Source: Phycisphaeraceae bacterium
GTDB taxonomy: Bacteria > Planctomycetota > Phycisphaerae > Phycisphaerales > UBA1924
NCBI GenBank assembly: GCA_007693965.1
Contig: RECQ01000058.1
Coordinates: 1 to 46,286 of the forward strand
Direction of reading: 5' to 3'
DNA length: 46,286 bases
Both the position numbers and the translations under genes were made by a program. The notes beneath the pieces are model-generated. The model saw only the letters and a program-made list of their open reading frames with translations, made no database searches and was not told the origin of the DNA. Each line of letters opens with the position of its first letter. Positions within the stretch are counted from its first letter, which is position 1. Below are positions 25,605 to 35,612 of this stretch, piece by piece.

Positions 25605-25906
25605 ATCGAGCAATCCGAACCTGAACTGCCACGTTCGCAGGACGGGCGCCCGGTCGAAGGACCGGGCGCCCGTTTTTTGTTGCCGATCGGCTTGGAACCC
25701 GAGTGGCGTCCCGGAGGTCCGAAAACAAAAGGCAGTCGAATCCCCCACCTTTCACCAATTGAGCCGAAACCGAATTGAGGCCACACCCAATAAGGAGGGT
25801 ACCGACCCCGGTCTGGTATCGTGGATGCCGGGCAGCACGCTGTGGACGCGGCTGTCGGCTTCGAAAGCACTCTCAATGCCGCAGTCAGGCGGTCGGTGAG
25901 GCGTTC
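25605..25906. other. Intergenic region before the efflux operon
   Basis: 302 bp with the receptor 3 terminator on the left. Further right are AATCCCCCAC (like the receptor 3 leader) and a direct repeat of AATTGAG. The promoter of the efflux operon must lie here, but I see no convincing -35/-10 pair. Confidence 0.5.
25642..25678 (+). terminator. Rho-independent terminator of receptor 3
   Basis: A 14-bp perfect stem starts ACGGGCGCCCGGTC, has a GAAG loop, and ends in a run of T (25673-25678). The core is the same as in the receptor 2 terminator, so gene and terminator were duplicated together. Confidence 0.95.
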
Positions 25907-27337
25907 ATGCAGTCCCTTTTGTCAGCGTTGAAATGGATTGTCGGCATCCTGCTTGTATTGGTGCTCATCTTCGGGGGGCTGGGGGTCTTCCTGTACCCAC
26001 AGATCCGCGAGATGGTCGACCAGGCGCGTCTCGGCGAGAGCGGCATGAAGGTGCGGCTGGAAACCGCCGAGCGTGGCCGGTTGGTTCGCACGGTCAGCGC
26101 CCCGGGCACGCTGGAGCCGAGACGAAAAGTCTCAATCTCGGCTCGTGTCGCGGCCCAAGTCGAATCGCTGCCCTTCCGCGAGGGCGACACTGTCCAGGCC
26201 GGCGAGATCGTCGTGCGGCTGGATGATCGGGAGTTGAAGGCCTCGCTGGACTCCGCCGAGGCGCAGCTCAGAGGCGATGAAGCAAGACTTGAGGGCGCAC
26301 AGGCCACCTACGTGAACGCCGTGGCGGAGTGGGAGCGACTGCAGTCGCTCTTCGACTCCAAGGACGTCAGCCGTTCGGCCCTCGACCAGGCCGAGTCGGA
26401 TCGGCGCGGGCAGGAATCGAACCTCAACGCGGCCCGCGAGAACATCGAAGTCTCGCGGGCCCGCGTCACCCAGGCGCGGGAGAACCTTCGCTACGCCACC
26501 ATCACCTCCCCCATCAGCGGGCGGGTCACGAAGCTCAACACCGAGGAAGGTGAGATCGCGGTTACGGGCACCATGAACAATCCCGGCACGGTGATCATGG
26601 AGATCGCCGACCTTTCCGAGATGCTGGTCAAGGCGTCGGTGAGCGAGCTCGACATCGCTCGCGTAGAGGTCGGACAGACCGCGCGCGTCTACATCAACGC
26701 CTTTCCCGACGACATCTTCGAGGGAACAGTCCGGCAGATCGCGCTCCAGCACACGATGGATCGCGATGGATCCAAGTACTACGAAACCGAGATCCTGCTC
26801 CATCTCTCCGGCGATCGCACGCTCCGCTCAGGGCTCAGCGCCAACGTGGACATCGAGATCGAGACGGTCGAGGGCGTCATCATGGCGCCGAGCCAGGCTG
26901 TGATCGACATCCGCGTCGATGAGCTTCCCTCCGACATCGCCGCCTCGCCGGAAGTCGATCGGGACAAGACCTTCGCGCGGGTGATCTACAAGATGGTCAA
27001 CGGACGCGCCGTCGCTACGCCGGTCCGCATCGGAAGCAGCGATCTTACGCACACTGCCATTCTCTCTGGCATTGACGACACAGACGAGATCGTCACCGGG
27101 CCGTGGTCGGCGCTGCAGAGGATCAAGCACAACGACGCAATCCGCAGGCAGTCTGATGCAGACAAGTCGGACACTGCTCCAGCTGACGCTGACGCAACCG
27201 CGGACTCGATGGCTTCGGGTGAAAACGATGAAGCGGCCGAACGGCCCGCGGCGTCCGAGGAGACAGAAGCTTCGTCCGGCGACGATTCTGATGAAGAAGC
27301 CGCGGTCGCGCAGTCCGACACCGGAACCGCGTCATGA
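25907..27337 (+). CDS. MacA-like periplasmic adaptor (HlyD family) with acidic C-terminal tail
   Basis: Adaptor that links the inner-membrane ABC transporter to the outer-membrane channel. The 476-residue protein has an N-terminal membrane anchor (about residues 9-30), a lipoyl half-motif ([29 protein letters not shown]), a long helical hairpin (about residues 100-195), the second lipoyl half ([16 protein letters not shown]), then beta-barrel and membrane-proximal domains. The last 60 or so residues are Asp-, Glu-, Ala- and Ser-rich with no predicted fold, which is unusual for this family. ATG 25907 gives the anchor at the N-terminus; the frame is open to 25775. The stop overlaps the ATPase start. 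It is the first gene of a four-gene operon. Confidence 0.9.
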   Translation: MQSLLSALKWIVGILLVLVLIFGGLGVFLYPQIREMVDQARLGESGMKVRLETAERGRLVRTVSAPGTLEPRRKVSISARVAAQVESLPFREGDTVQAGEIVVRLDDRELKASLDSAEAQLRGDEARLEGAQATYVNAVAEWERLQSLFDSKDVSRSALDQAESDRRGQESNLNAARENIEVSRARVTQARENLRYATITSPISGRVTKLNTEEGEIAVTGTMNNPGTVIMEIADLSEMLVKASVSELDIARVEVGQTARVYINAFPDDIFEGTVRQIALQHTMDRDGSKYYETEILLHLSGDRTLRSGLSANVDIEIETVEGVIMAPSQAVIDIRVDELPSDIAASPEVDRDKTFARVIYKMVNGRAVATPVRIGSSDLTHTAILSGIDDTDEIVTGPWSALQRIKHNDAIRRQSDADKSDTAPADADATADSMASGENDEAAERPAASEETEASSGDDSDEEAAVAQSDTGTAS

Positions 27338-28128
27338 GCATCTCGATCCGCAAACTCACAAAGGTCTATCGCGTGGGCGTCGAGCCCGTGCATGCGCTGC
27401 GCGGCGTAGATCTGGAAATCGGGAACAACGAATTTGTCGCCATCATGGGCGCTTCGGGCTCCGGCAAGTCGACGCTGATGAACATTCTCGGCTGCCTGGA
27501 CCGGCCCACCTCAGGAGCATATTCGCTCAAGGGTCAGCCGACGCACAAGATGGGCGCCGCGGCCCTGGCGCACATCCGCAACAAGGAGATCGGCTTCGTC
27601 TTCCAGTCCTTCGAGTTGCTGCCGCGGGCGACGGCGTTGAAGAACGTGATGTTGCCGCTGCTCTACTCCAAGTCGGGCTGGTGGCGAGCCCGCCGGGCCG
27701 CAAAGGAGGCTCTCGATCGAGTCGGCCTGACCGATCGCATGACGCACCGGCCCAACCAGCTCTCCGGCGGCCAGCGTCAGCGCGTCGCGGTCGCCCGGGC
27801 CCTTGTGAACCAGCCGAGCATCGTGCTTGCAGACGAACCCACCGGCAACCTCGATTCGACCACGAGTGAAGAGATCATCGAGCTGTTTCGCCAGCTCTAC
27901 CAGGATGGCCAGACCATCGTCATTGTCACGCACGAGGAGGAAGTCGCCGCCCACGCCAGGCGCATTGTCCGACTTCGCGACGGCAGGATCGTTTCCGACC
28001 TGCCCACCGACCAGGACCCCGACCACCGCGCCTGGGCCGAGAGGGCCGCGACGCGGATGCAGTCATATACCGCGGCGCCCGGCGCGAGCAAGGCCGACGC
28101 TGTTGAACACGTGGAGGCCACAACGTGA
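27334..28128 (+). CDS. ABC transporter ATP-binding protein (MacB/LolD type)
   Basis: Energises export by the transporter of this operon. The 264-residue protein has Walker [10 protein letters not shown] (39-47), Q-loop VFQSFELLP, signature [15 protein letters not shown], Walker [13 protein letters not shown] and the His switch VTHE. It belongs to the LolD/MacB ATPase group, here encoded separately from the permease. The C-terminus is extended by about 35 residues with no known role. It overlaps its neighbours on both sides by 4 bp. Confidence 0.95.
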   Translation: MSISIRKLTKVYRVGVEPVHALRGVDLEIGNNEFVAIMGASGSGKSTLMNILGCLDRPTSGAYSLKGQPTHKMGAAALAHIRNKEIGFVFQSFELLPRATALKNVMLPLLYSKSGWWRARRAAKEALDRVGLTDRMTHRPNQLSGGQRQRVAVARALVNQPSIVLADEPTGNLDSTTSEEIIELFRQLYQDGQTIVIVTHEEEVAAHARRIVRLRDGRIVSDLPTDQDPDHRAWAERAATRMQSYTAAPGASKADAVEHVEATT

Positions 28129-29363
28129 TCATCCTGCGCGTGCTGGTGCAGACAGTGGCGCTGGCGCTGGGCCAGATCTGGGCCAACAAGGCCCGGGCCT
28201 TTCTCACAGCCCTCGGCATCATCATCGGTGTGGCCTCCGTCACCGCAGTGATCGCGGCCCTCACCGGCATGCGCGAAAGTGTGCTCTCGGAGTTCGAGAC
28301 CTTCGGCGCCCGCAAGATTTACTTCAACGGCTACGTGCCGCGCGAACAGCGCGGGGTGATCTCGTGGGATCAGGTCCGCCTGACGCCTGCTGAGTGGGAG
28401 GCCGTCGTCGAGAACGCCCCCGCCATTGAGATGGTGACGCCGATCACCTCCCGGAGTTATGAGGTCAGACACGACGATATCGTGCAGCCCAGCGTCCGCA
28501 TCACCGGAATCTGGCCCTCCTGGCACGATATCGAAGATCGGTTCGCCATCGCAGGCCGCCAGTTCACACGCATAGACAATGACGAATCGCGCCAGGTCTG
28601 CATGGTGAACGAGAAAGCCATCGAGGAGCTCGGCCTGGATCGCGACCCGACCGGAGATTCGATCTTCATCGATCGACGCCGCTTTCTCATCATCGGGTTG
28701 ATCGAGACCAAGGAAGTCAGCCCCATGTTCGGCGGCGGCGACTCTCAGGCCGAGATCTACATCCCCTTCAGCACCGCGAAGCGGCTGGACCCATTCGGAT
28801 GGAATTACTGCATCGGCCAGATGTACAACCCCGAAGACGCCACCGAGGCGATGGAGCAGGTGCGATTCGTCCTGCGCAAGATGCGCGGCCTCGATCCCGA
28901 GGATGAGGATACGTTCCGCATCGAGGTCATCCAGCAGTACATCGATCAGTTCAGCCGCATGGCCGGCATGCTCACCGCGATCGCGGGTGGCGTCGTCAGC
29001 ATCTCCCTTCTGGTCGGCGGCGTCGGGATCATGAACATCATGCTCGTCTCCGTGAGCGAGCGCACGCGTGAGATCGGCCTGCGCAAGGCCGTCGGCGCTC
29101 GGCCTGCGATCATCCTGCTCCAGTTCCTCGTTGAGGCAGTCACGCTGTGTCTCGTCGGTGGCCTGATCGGCCTCGTGGTGGGTCAGACGATGACGATCGG
29201 CCTGGCGAGCGTGCCCGGCATCGGACTCGAGGACGCGGAGATACCGACATGGGCCATTGTGCTGGCCTTCGCATTCAGCGCCGGCGTCGGCGTTCTCTTC
29301 GGCATGTTCCCCGCCATCAAGGCCGCCCGGCTGGATCCCATCGAGGCCCTGCGACATGAATGA
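28125..29363 (+). CDS. ABC transporter permease (MacB/FtsX type)
   Basis: Membrane subunit with the MacB layout, 412 residues. One helix is near the N-terminus ([21 protein letters not shown]). A periplasmic MacB_PCD-type domain of about 230 residues follows. Three helices close the protein, in [49 protein letters not shown] and [23 protein letters not shown]. The end, [13 protein letters not shown], is typical. The start is GTG, overlapping the ATPase stop. MacB-type transporters drive efflux of macrolides, peptides or lipids by a mechanotransmission cycle; the substrate here is unknown. Confidence 0.95.
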   Translation: MIILRVLVQTVALALGQIWANKARAFLTALGIIIGVASVTAVIAALTGMRESVLSEFETFGARKIYFNGYVPREQRGVISWDQVRLTPAEWEAVVENAPAIEMVTPITSRSYEVRHDDIVQPSVRITGIWPSWHDIEDRFAIAGRQFTRIDNDESRQVCMVNEKAIEELGLDRDPTGDSIFIDRRRFLIIGLIETKEVSPMFGGGDSQAEIYIPFSTAKRLDPFGWNYCIGQMYNPEDATEAMEQVRFVLRKMRGLDPEDEDTFRIEVIQQYIDQFSRMAGMLTAIAGGVVSISLLVGGVGIMNIMLVSVSERTREIGLRKAVGARPAIILLQFLVEAVTLCLVGGLIGLVVGQTMTIGLASVPGIGLEDAEIPTWAIVLAFAFSAGVGVLFGMFPAIKAARLDPIEALRHE

Positions 29364-29484
29364 ACCGATCGCTCCCGACCGCGACGCCCGCCCACTTTTT
29401 TCATCGCGTCCCGGTCGAAGGGCTGTGGCATGGACGAAACCGGCGCGGTCGAACCGCCAAAGAGCGGCCATGGAGACCTCGCTG

Positions 29485-31149
29485 ATGAATCCCGCCACGG
29501 TCCGCTGCTCCATCGCTCTGCTGCTCTGCCTTCTCCTTCCAGCAGGCTGCAAGAGTCCGTTTCACTCGCACCCCGACGACTACGGCCCACGGATTCCGCT
29601 CGAACGCATCCAAACCGTGCAGCGGCTTCCCATCGAGGAGTACACACGGGAGGAGGCGCCGGAGGACGACCCCGCAGCGCTGCAGCGCGGCCAGACCCGC
29701 TTCGAAGGGCTCGATTCGTTCGACATCTCCCTCGAACAGGTCCGCGCCTGGACGCTGGAGAACAACCTCGATCTGCGCATCGCGCTCATCAACCCCGAAA
29801 TCGCCAACCAGGCTGTCACTGAAGAAGAGGCGCGCTTCGAATCGGTCTTCACGGCCGGCGTGCGGCGAACCGAGACGCAGCAGCCCACCGCGCTGCAGAC
29901 GGTCGGCTCGGAGGTCGACACGACCAATGTCGACTTCGGTCTGGAAATCCCCATGCGCACCGGCGGGCGCATCGACCTTGCCCTCCCGATCAATGAGACC
30001 GCGACAAACAATCCTTTTGCGACGCTTGATCCCTCGCTGACCGTAAGGCCCAGCGTCTCGATTACACAGCCGCTCCTGCGGAACGCGGGGCGTCGGTCCA
30101 ACACCCACGGCATTCGCGTGGCGTCGATCCAGGCCGGCATCGAGCAGGCGCGCACCAAGCTGGAGGTGATCCGCCAGATCGCCGCCGCGGACCGGGCCTA
30201 CTGGCGCCTGTACGCGGCGCGCCGGGCCCTGGACGTGCGCGTGCAGCAGTATGACCTGGCGGTGGCTCAGCTCGAACGGGCCCGTCGCCGCGTGCGTGCC
30301 GGGCAGGATGCGGACATCGAGATCATCCGCGCCGAGGCGGGCGTGGCCGAGCGCATCGAGGCAATCATTCTTTCGGAGAATGATGTGCTGCTGCAGCAGC
30401 GTTCACTCAAGCGCATCATCAACGCGCCGGACCTCGGCATGGACACCCATGTGCTGCTGGCCACCATCAGCGATCCGGATCCCCTCCCCTACCTGTTCGA
30501 CCCCACCGCCCTCACCAAGCTGGCGATGGACAACCGCATGGAGATGCTGGAGCTCGAACTCCAGCTCGCCATCGACTCCAGCTCCATCGACTTTCAGCGC
30601 AATCAGGCCCTCCCGCTCTTCGTGATGGACTTCACCTACCGCCTCAGCGGCCTCGGGCAGAACGTCAGCCAGGCGAGCAGGCAGGTGCGCGACGTCGATT
30701 TTCAGGACTGGTCGCTCGGCCTCAGCGCGGAGATCCCCATCGGCAATGAAGCGGCCAAAGCGCGCGTCGCACGGGCGGTCCTGACGCGCCTCCAGCGGCT
30801 CTCAACGCTTGACGCCCGGCGGCTCGCCATCACGCAGGAGACGCTCGACGCACTGGACCAGATCGACGCCGGCTGGCGCCGGATCATCGCAGCCCGCCAG
30901 TCCGCGATCCTCGCCGGCCGCACGCTCGAAGCCGAGCAGCGCCAGTTCGATGTGGGCATGCGCACCAGCACCGACGTCCTCGACGCCGCCACCCGCCTCG
31001 CCGATGCGCAGCTCGCGGAGATCCGGGCCCTCGCCGAATACCAGATCGCCCAGATCGACCTCGCCTTCGCGACGGGCACGCTGCTGGGGGCCGCACGGGT
31101 GGACTGGACGCCGCTGGATCCGCGCGGTGAGCAGAAGGTGGATTACTGA
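29485..31149 (+). CDS. TolC-family outer-membrane efflux lipoprotein
   Basis: Outer-membrane channel of the efflux system. The 554-residue protein begins with a lipoprotein signal peptide, ALLLCLLLPAGC, with lipobox Cys22. After a linker come the two OEP repeats of TolC-like proteins: helices around WTLENNLDLRIALINPEIA, a strand block ending SITQPLLRNAGRRSN, and a second set from AAKARVARAVLTRLQRL to the end. ATG 29485 has GGAGA 8 nt upstream; ATG 29470 is an alternative. It starts 121 bp after the permease stop and completes the tripartite pump operon. Confidence 0.92.
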   Translation: MNPATVRCSIALLLCLLLPAGCKSPFHSHPDDYGPRIPLERIQTVQRLPIEEYTREEAPEDDPAALQRGQTRFEGLDSFDISLEQVRAWTLENNLDLRIALINPEIANQAVTEEEARFESVFTAGVRRTETQQPTALQTVGSEVDTTNVDFGLEIPMRTGGRIDLALPINETATNNPFATLDPSLTVRPSVSITQPLLRNAGRRSNTHGIRVASIQAGIEQARTKLEVIRQIAAADRAYWRLYAARRALDVRVQQYDLAVAQLERARRRVRAGQDADIEIIRAEAGVAERIEAIILSENDVLLQQRSLKRIINAPDLGMDTHVLLATISDPDPLPYLFDPTALTKLAMDNRMEMLELELQLAIDSSSIDFQRNQALPLFVMDFTYRLSGLGQNVSQASRQVRDVDFQDWSLGLSAEIPIGNEAAKARVARAVLTRLQRLSTLDARRLAITQETLDALDQIDAGWRRIIAARQSAILAGRTLEAEQRQFDVGMRTSTDVLDAATRLADAQLAEIRALAEYQIAQIDLAFATGTLLGAARVDWTPLDPRGEQKVDY

Positions 31150-31362
31150 CGACTGCTTTTCCGCCGCGGCGCCGGTGCGCTGGAGACTGTGCGCCGACGG
31201 GAATCGCCAATGACTCGGCGCCGGCATCCACGGTTCTTCAATCCAATCTAATCGCACTCACGGGCACGGTCCCCAACTGCCGAGCAATGTCGCAAGGCAA
31301 GCAGAGCCCACCTGTGCGCTCTCACAGCAGGTCTCCAACGCCGGTGGCGGCGGCGATCCCCC

Positions 31363-32286
31363 TCACTCCGAGAAGAGCGCATCTACGAATCGCTCCGGAT
31401 CGAAGGGCTCCACATCCTCCGGGCGCTCTCCCACGCCGATGAACTTGACGGGGATTTCCGTCTGGTCGCGGATCGCGATCACGGCCCCGCCCCGTGCTGT
31501 GCCGTCGAGTTTCGAGAGGAACAGGCCCGTCACGCCGATGGCGCGGGTGAACTCCTCCGCCTGCCGCAGCGCGTTCTGGCCTGTTGTCGCGTCGAGCACC
31601 AGCAGCACCTCGTGCGGCGCCCCGGGGATCTTCTTCGCCGTCACATCGCGGATCTTGGTGAGCTGGCGCATCAGCGGGTCCTGCGTGTGCAGACGCCCGG
31701 CGGTGTCAATGAGCAGCACATCGACGCCTCGCGCCAGCGCCGCCTGGCACGCGTCGAAGGCCACCGCCGCGGGGTCGCCCCCCTGCTGCCCCTTCACCAC
31801 CTCGACATCGAGCCGCTCGGCCCAGATCTCGAGCTGGCGGACTGCGCCGGCGCGGAATGTGTCGCACGCCGCCAGCAGCACACTCTTGTTCTGATCGCGC
31901 AGCGCCTTGGCGATCTTGGCGACGCTGGTCGTTTTTCCCGAGCCGTTGACGCCTGCGACGAGAATCACCGTGGGGGCTGTTTCGGCGAAGCGCACGGAGC
32001 GGTCCTGCTCCGGCCACATCGCCTTCAGCTCGCGTTTGAGATAGTCGAGCACATCCTCGCCGCGGGAGAGCTTGCCCGCCTTGAAGTCCGTGCGAATGCC
32101 CTCGACAAGCCGCTGCGCCGCCTTCACGCCGACATCGGACTGAATCAGCCGCGCTTCGAGCTCGCTGATGAGCTGATCATCAAGTGTGCGCCCCATGAGC
32201 ATGGAGCGCAGACCACCGACGAAGGATTCCCGCGTCCGAGCGAGTCCCTTGGCGATCTTCGAAACGACGGACTTGAATAGAGCCAT
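31363..32286 (-). CDS. ftsY: Signal recognition particle receptor FtsY
   Basis: FtsY is the membrane-bound GTPase that receives SRP-ribosome complexes for co-translational insertion. The 307 residues comprise an N domain (helices, residues 1-95) and a G domain with GVNGSGKTT (112-120), DTFRAGAV, DTAGRL, SKLDGTARGG and GVGERPEDVEPFDPE. The long acidic A domain of enterobacterial FtsY is absent, as in many other bacteria. It follows nusB by 85 bp on the same strand; a heptamer repeat fills that gap. Confidence 0.97.
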   Translation of the reverse strand: MALFKSVVSKIAKGLARTRESFVGGLRSMLMGRTLDDQLISELEARLIQSDVGVKAAQRLVEGIRTDFKAGKLSRGEDVLDYLKRELKAMWPEQDRSVRFAETAPTVILVAGVNGSGKTTSVAKIAKALRDQNKSVLLAACDTFRAGAVRQLEIWAERLDVEVVKGQQGGDPAAVAFDACQAALARGVDVLLIDTAGRLHTQDPLMRQLTKIRDVTAKKIPGAPHEVLLVLDATTGQNALRQAEEFTRAIGVTGLFLSKLDGTARGGAVIAIRDQTEIPVKFIGVGERPEDVEPFDPERFVDALFSE

Positions 32287-32306
32287 GGCGGTGAAATCAG
32301 GTCAAA

Positions 32307-32394
32307 GTTCCGAGTTCTGGGTTCTGAGTTCTCAATGTTGCGAAAAATCCAACGCACTCAGCACTCAGCACTCAGAACTCAGAACTCAACACTC
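32307..32394. repeat. Heptamer tandem repeats in inverted arrangement
   Basis: The left arm (32307-32334) has four heptamers of the GTTCTGA kind. The right arm (32354-32388) has three GCACTCA and two GAACTCA. TGAGTTC is the reverse complement of GAACTCA, so the arms can pair around a central stretch of about 20 bp. The right arm overlaps the 3' end of nusB and supplies its last codons and stop. The spacing is too short and regular for a CRISPR array. Confidence 0.85.
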
Positions 32395-32854
32395 CCCCCA
32401 TCTCAGACTTTCCCTCCGCGGCGCCGCCGCCCTCGTCGCGCTGCGCCAGCACCCGCTTGAGCACCTTGTCCAGCACGCCGTTGATGAAGGCCGGCGAGCG
32501 CTCGGTGCTGAACTGCTTGGCCAGCTCGATCGCCTCGTTCACAGCGATCTTGGGGCTGGCGCCGTCGCGGGTCATTTCATAATGGGCCAGCCGCAGGATC
32601 ACCCGGTCGACCGCCGGCTGGCGATGGGCCGGCCAGGTCGGGGCCAGCTCGCGGATGGCGTCGTCCGCGGCACGGCGGTCGGCGTAGGCGCCGATCGCGA
32701 GCTGGTAGGCCTGCTCCCGCTCCTCATCCGTCAGGTCCACGGCGGGGTCGCTCAGCACACTGGCGCGCACCGCGTCAAGGTCGCTCTCGCCGCGAGCATC
32801 GAGCTGGAAGAGCGCCTGGAAGGCGAGTCTGCGGATGTCACGGGTGTTGGCCAT
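32372..32854 (-). CDS. nusB: Transcription antitermination protein NusB
   Basis: NusB binds boxA RNA with NusE and promotes antitermination in rRNA operons. The 160-residue protein starts RRLAFQALFQLDARGE and ends its fold with AVNEAIELAKQF and SPAFINGVLDKVL, the usual conserved blocks. The last residues (GVLSSEF) and the stop are read from the heptamer repeat, so the true C-terminus has been replaced or extended by repeat DNA. It lies 88 bp after ribH, the classic ribH-nusB order. Confidence 0.95.
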   Translation of the reverse strand: MANTRDIRRLAFQALFQLDARGESDLDAVRASVLSDPAVDLTDEEREQAYQLAIGAYADRRAADDAIRELAPTWPAHRQPAVDRVILRLAHYEMTRDGASPKIAVNEAIELAKQFSTERSPAFINGVLDKVLKRVLAQRDEGGGAAEGKSEMGGVLSSEF

Positions 32855-32942
32855 CGTGCTGCGGGGTTCCTTGCGATCGCTGGTGTACTCGGGCCAGACA
32901 GGGTAGCGGCGCCGTCGGGAACGGGAGCGGATCGGGGCCGAA

Positions 32943-33467
32943 TCATGTGCGGTTTCGGATCTTTTCCAGCGTCCGGGCCGTGAGCACCGCCGCCGCCATC
33001 GCCTCGACGCCCTTGTTGTCCACAGGCGCCTTGGCTGAGCCCGGCGCCAGGCTCGATGCCTCCCGACCCAGCGGCTGCGAGCGGGCCGCGGCCTGCTCGG
33101 GGGTTTCCACGGTGAGCAGGCCGAATCCCACCGCCTTGCCCGTATCGACGCCGAGCCGGGCCAGCTCTGCCGCCACAGAATCGCCGATGACGCGGTCGTG
33201 ACGGGTCTCGCCACGGATCAGGCATCCCAGCGCGACAACCGCGTCCACCCGCTCGAGGGCCGCACGCGCCAAAACAACAAGCTCGAAGGCGCCGGGGGCG
33301 GGAATCACCAGCAGGTCCTCCGGCCGGCCGCCAAGACGCCTGAATTCGGTGGCGGCGCCGTCGAGGAGCCGGTCGGTCACATTCCGGTTGTAGCGACTGA
33401 CGACCACGGCGATGCGCAGTCCCCGCGCATCGGGCTCGACCTCGATCGTGTGGTGTGCATCGCTCAC
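32943..33467 (-). CDS. ribH: 6,7-dimethyl-8-ribityllumazine synthase
   Basis: RibH condenses the ribityl-aminouracil with 3,4-dihydroxy-2-butanone 4-phosphate in riboflavin synthesis. The 174-residue protein has VVVSRYNRNVTDRLLDGA, VIPAPGAFELVVLAR, ALGCLIRGETRHDRVI with the catalytic His, VGFGLLTVETPEQA and DNKGVEAM. About 18 residues (PLGREASSLAPGSAKAPV) are inserted before the DNKG helix compared with the usual form. The start is GTG at 33467, the only fitting start, since the frame has no ATG nearby. It is divergent from the UbiA gene, 87 bp away. Confidence 0.94.
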   Translation of the reverse strand: MSDAHHTIEVEPDARGLRIAVVVSRYNRNVTDRLLDGAATEFRRLGGRPEDLLVIPAPGAFELVVLARAALERVDAVVALGCLIRGETRHDRVIGDSVAAELARLGVDTGKAVGFGLLTVETPEQAAARSQPLGREASSLAPGSAKAPVDNKGVEAMAAAVLTARTLEKIRNRT

Positions 33468-33554
33468 AGGTCGGGATCGTAGGGTTGAACGCCGGTCCCG
33501 GCCAGCGATTCTGATCGGCGCTTCGGGTCCGATCGACCGGGTACCATCGGCGCC

Positions 33555-34529
33555 ATGCTCCGTGTCTTTGCGCGCCTGGCGCCATTTCTCCATCTCACGC
33601 GCGTGACAACCGCCTTCGCCGCGGTCGCCAACGTCTGGTTCGTCATCCTCTGGACGCGGGCCAACGAAGCGGAAGGTTCGACCTCCGCTCTCGCGAGGAC
33701 GCCGGAATGGGCGGCGCTGGCCAGCGGCGCCGTGGTGGCGGTCGGCCTGTACGCCTTCGGGGCCGCCTTGAATGATGTGCTGGACATCCGGCGCGACCGG
33801 GCTCTGCACCCGGAGCGGCCCATCCCCTCCGGGCGGCTCAGTGTGGACGCCGCCGTGGGGCTGGTCGCCGTCGCGCTGATCGCGGCGGTGTTGGGCTCGA
33901 CGCTGCTCGGCATTCCCGCGGTGCTGATGTGCCTGCTGACCGCCGGCGCCATCCTCGCCTTCAACGCCGGGGCGCGATTCGTCCCTTCCGTCGGCATCGT
34001 GTCGCTCTCGCTGATCTACGGCGCGCACATGATGATTCCGAATGTCGAGCTCGTCTTCGTCTGGCCGGTGTGGTTGGTAATGACGCACGCGATCCTGATC
34101 GCCGCGGCGACACACGTTCTCGCCGGTCGCCGGCCGCGGCTGACGCGCCCCGCCGTCGCCAGCGCCATCGCGGGGTGGACGTTCTGGTCGCTGGTGCTGC
34201 TCTTCGTTGGTTGGCGGCGCGTCGGCGGGCTGTGGCCGGAGTGGGTGCACTGGACCGCCGCAGCGGGCCCGCTGATTCTCGCGGCCCTCTTCCTTCTCGT
34301 CGCGGTGCGCAAGGTAAAGCGCGCCAAGACGCCCGCGGCGGCGGCGGACAAGCTGATGCGCTACGGCGCGCTCTGGCTCGCCCTCTACGCCGCGGCGTGG
34401 CTGCTGGGCCAGGGGCAACTCCGCGAGGGAATCATGCTCAGCGTTCTCGCGGCGGTGGGATTCCTGGGCATGACCATCCTGCGCGAACTGTACGGACTCA
34501 TCGAGCAGCCGGTGGGATACAGGCGCTGA
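33555..34529 (+). CDS. UbiA-family prenyltransferase
   Basis: Integral membrane enzyme that transfers a prenyl chain to an acceptor, often an aromatic ring. The 324-residue protein has eight to nine hydrophobic segments. The first Asp-rich motif is NDVLDIRRD, following YAFGAALNDVLDIRRDRALHPERPIPSGRLS, which is a very typical UbiA block. The second Asp-rich motif is not clear, which weakens any assignment to a specific quinone pathway. It is divergent from ribH and monocistronic as far as can be seen. Confidence 0.87.
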   Translation: MLRVFARLAPFLHLTRVTTAFAAVANVWFVILWTRANEAEGSTSALARTPEWAALASGAVVAVGLYAFGAALNDVLDIRRDRALHPERPIPSGRLSVDAAVGLVAVALIAAVLGSTLLGIPAVLMCLLTAGAILAFNAGARFVPSVGIVSLSLIYGAHMMIPNVELVFVWPVWLVMTHAILIAAATHVLAGRRPRLTRPAVASAIAGWTFWSLVLLFVGWRRVGGLWPEWVHWTAAAGPLILAALFLLVAVRKVKRAKTPAAAADKLMRYGALWLALYAAAWLLGQGQLREGIMLSVLAAVGFLGMTILRELYGLIEQPVGYRR

Positions 34530-34596
34530 GTTTTCGACACACAGCGACAAGAGGGCGGAGCGCTCCGGCTCACCCCTCTGGAAGTGATGTTTCTGG

Positions 34597-35529
34597 TTAT
34601 GGAAGCAGCCGGTACACGCCGCTTGTGCGCGGCAGCAGAACCACGATCGCCTTCATCGTCGCGCGCTCGCTCTCCGGGAGCGTGCGACGCATCATCGCCT
34701 CCCCCGGAGTGAGTGGAGGACGCACGCGCGGCCCCTGCACCATCAGCGACACATCGTCGTCGACTTCTTCGTCATCCTCGCCCCACTCCGCATCGGGCCG
34801 CTCGGGAACGAGCACATACGCCCATCCCGGCTCGAGATCGAGCCGCGCGGTCAGGCCGCGGAGCGTCATGCCCTCTTCATCGACATCGCGCCCGGTCGGC
34901 GGCATGAACGCGACTGAGGGATCGGGCCGGCGGTTTTCGACATGCTGCACCACGAGATCGGTGCGGATCCGCGGACCCGCCGTCGTCGGCGCCGTCCACG
35001 CCCGGGTGATCAGGCGGAGGCGACCGGGCTTCATGAACAGGAGCGATCCATTCACCGCGAAGGCCTGCTCGCCGGCGCTCGTGGGCCCTTTGACCAGTTC
35101 GGTCCATGCGTGCGTCTGGCCGAGCCAGTATCGGTCGATGCGCCCGCTGGAGGGCAGAGCGCGCTGCACATCCAGGTATTCATCGAGGGACATGCGGATC
35201 AGGCGCAGGCCGTGGCGGCGCCATGACTGGCGCACCTCTTCAGGCAGACCTGCATCCTGAGCATCGTATTGGGCCAGAGCGGCGCCGATCTCGCCGTCGG
35301 TCTCGAGGAAGGTCCACCAGCGAACTTCCAGGCCGTTCTCGCCGCCGGAGACGACGGGCCCGGCGCCCTCCCCGAAGGTGGAGAGGTCGGTGGCGCTGGC
35401 GGGCGTGTGGCTTGTCCGTGTGGTCGGGCTGCAACCGGTGAGACAGACGCCGAGCAGGCAGACAACAGCGCCCGCGATTCGACGCCGCGCCGCCCCCCGG
35501 CCGCGATGGCTGCTCGATGGAAGTCCCAT
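34597..35529 (-). CDS. Putative lipoprotein, function unknown
   Basis: A 310-residue protein with a lipoprotein signal peptide: AGAVVCLLGVCLTGC, Cys33 in the lipobox. The rest shows no family I recognise. It contains an acidic stretch (WGEDDEEVDDDVSLM) and Trp-rich segments near residues 60 and 120. The ATG at 35529 is preceded by AGCCATCGCGG-like sequence without a strong ribosome binding site; the frame is open further upstream. It follows the LOG gene by 83 bp on the same strand and may be the last gene of the AsmA-LOG-lipoprotein operon. Confidence 0.75.
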   Translation of the reverse strand: MGLPSSSHRGRGAARRRIAGAVVCLLGVCLTGCSPTTRTSHTPASATDLSTFGEGAGPVVSGGENGLEVRWWTFLETDGEIGAALAQYDAQDAGLPEEVRQSWRRHGLRLIRMSLDEYLDVQRALPSSGRIDRYWLGQTHAWTELVKGPTSAGEQAFAVNGSLLFMKPGRLRLITRAWTAPTTAGPRIRTDLVVQHVENRRPDPSVAFMPPTGRDVDEEGMTLRGLTARLDLEPGWAYVLVPERPDAEWGEDDEEVDDDVSLMVQGPRVRPPLTPGEAMMRRTLPESERATMKAIVVLLPRTSGVYRLLP

Positions 35530-35612
35530 TGAGAAAAACCGACTTGTCCGATCCACGCCCGGCGCTCCAATGGTTCGAGCCGGGTCGCCCTCCGGTTCCA
35601 TCCGTCCGCCGA

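Noticed and set aside
27897-29552. A 551-codon open frame on the minus strand
   Set aside because: It is antisense to the ATPase, the permease and the start of the TolC-like gene, with Asp/His-rich composition; the sense genes carry all family motifs.
32354-32394. Possible CRISPR array from the CACTCAG-type repeats
   Set aside because: The units are contiguous heptamers without spacers, and no cas genes are nearby.
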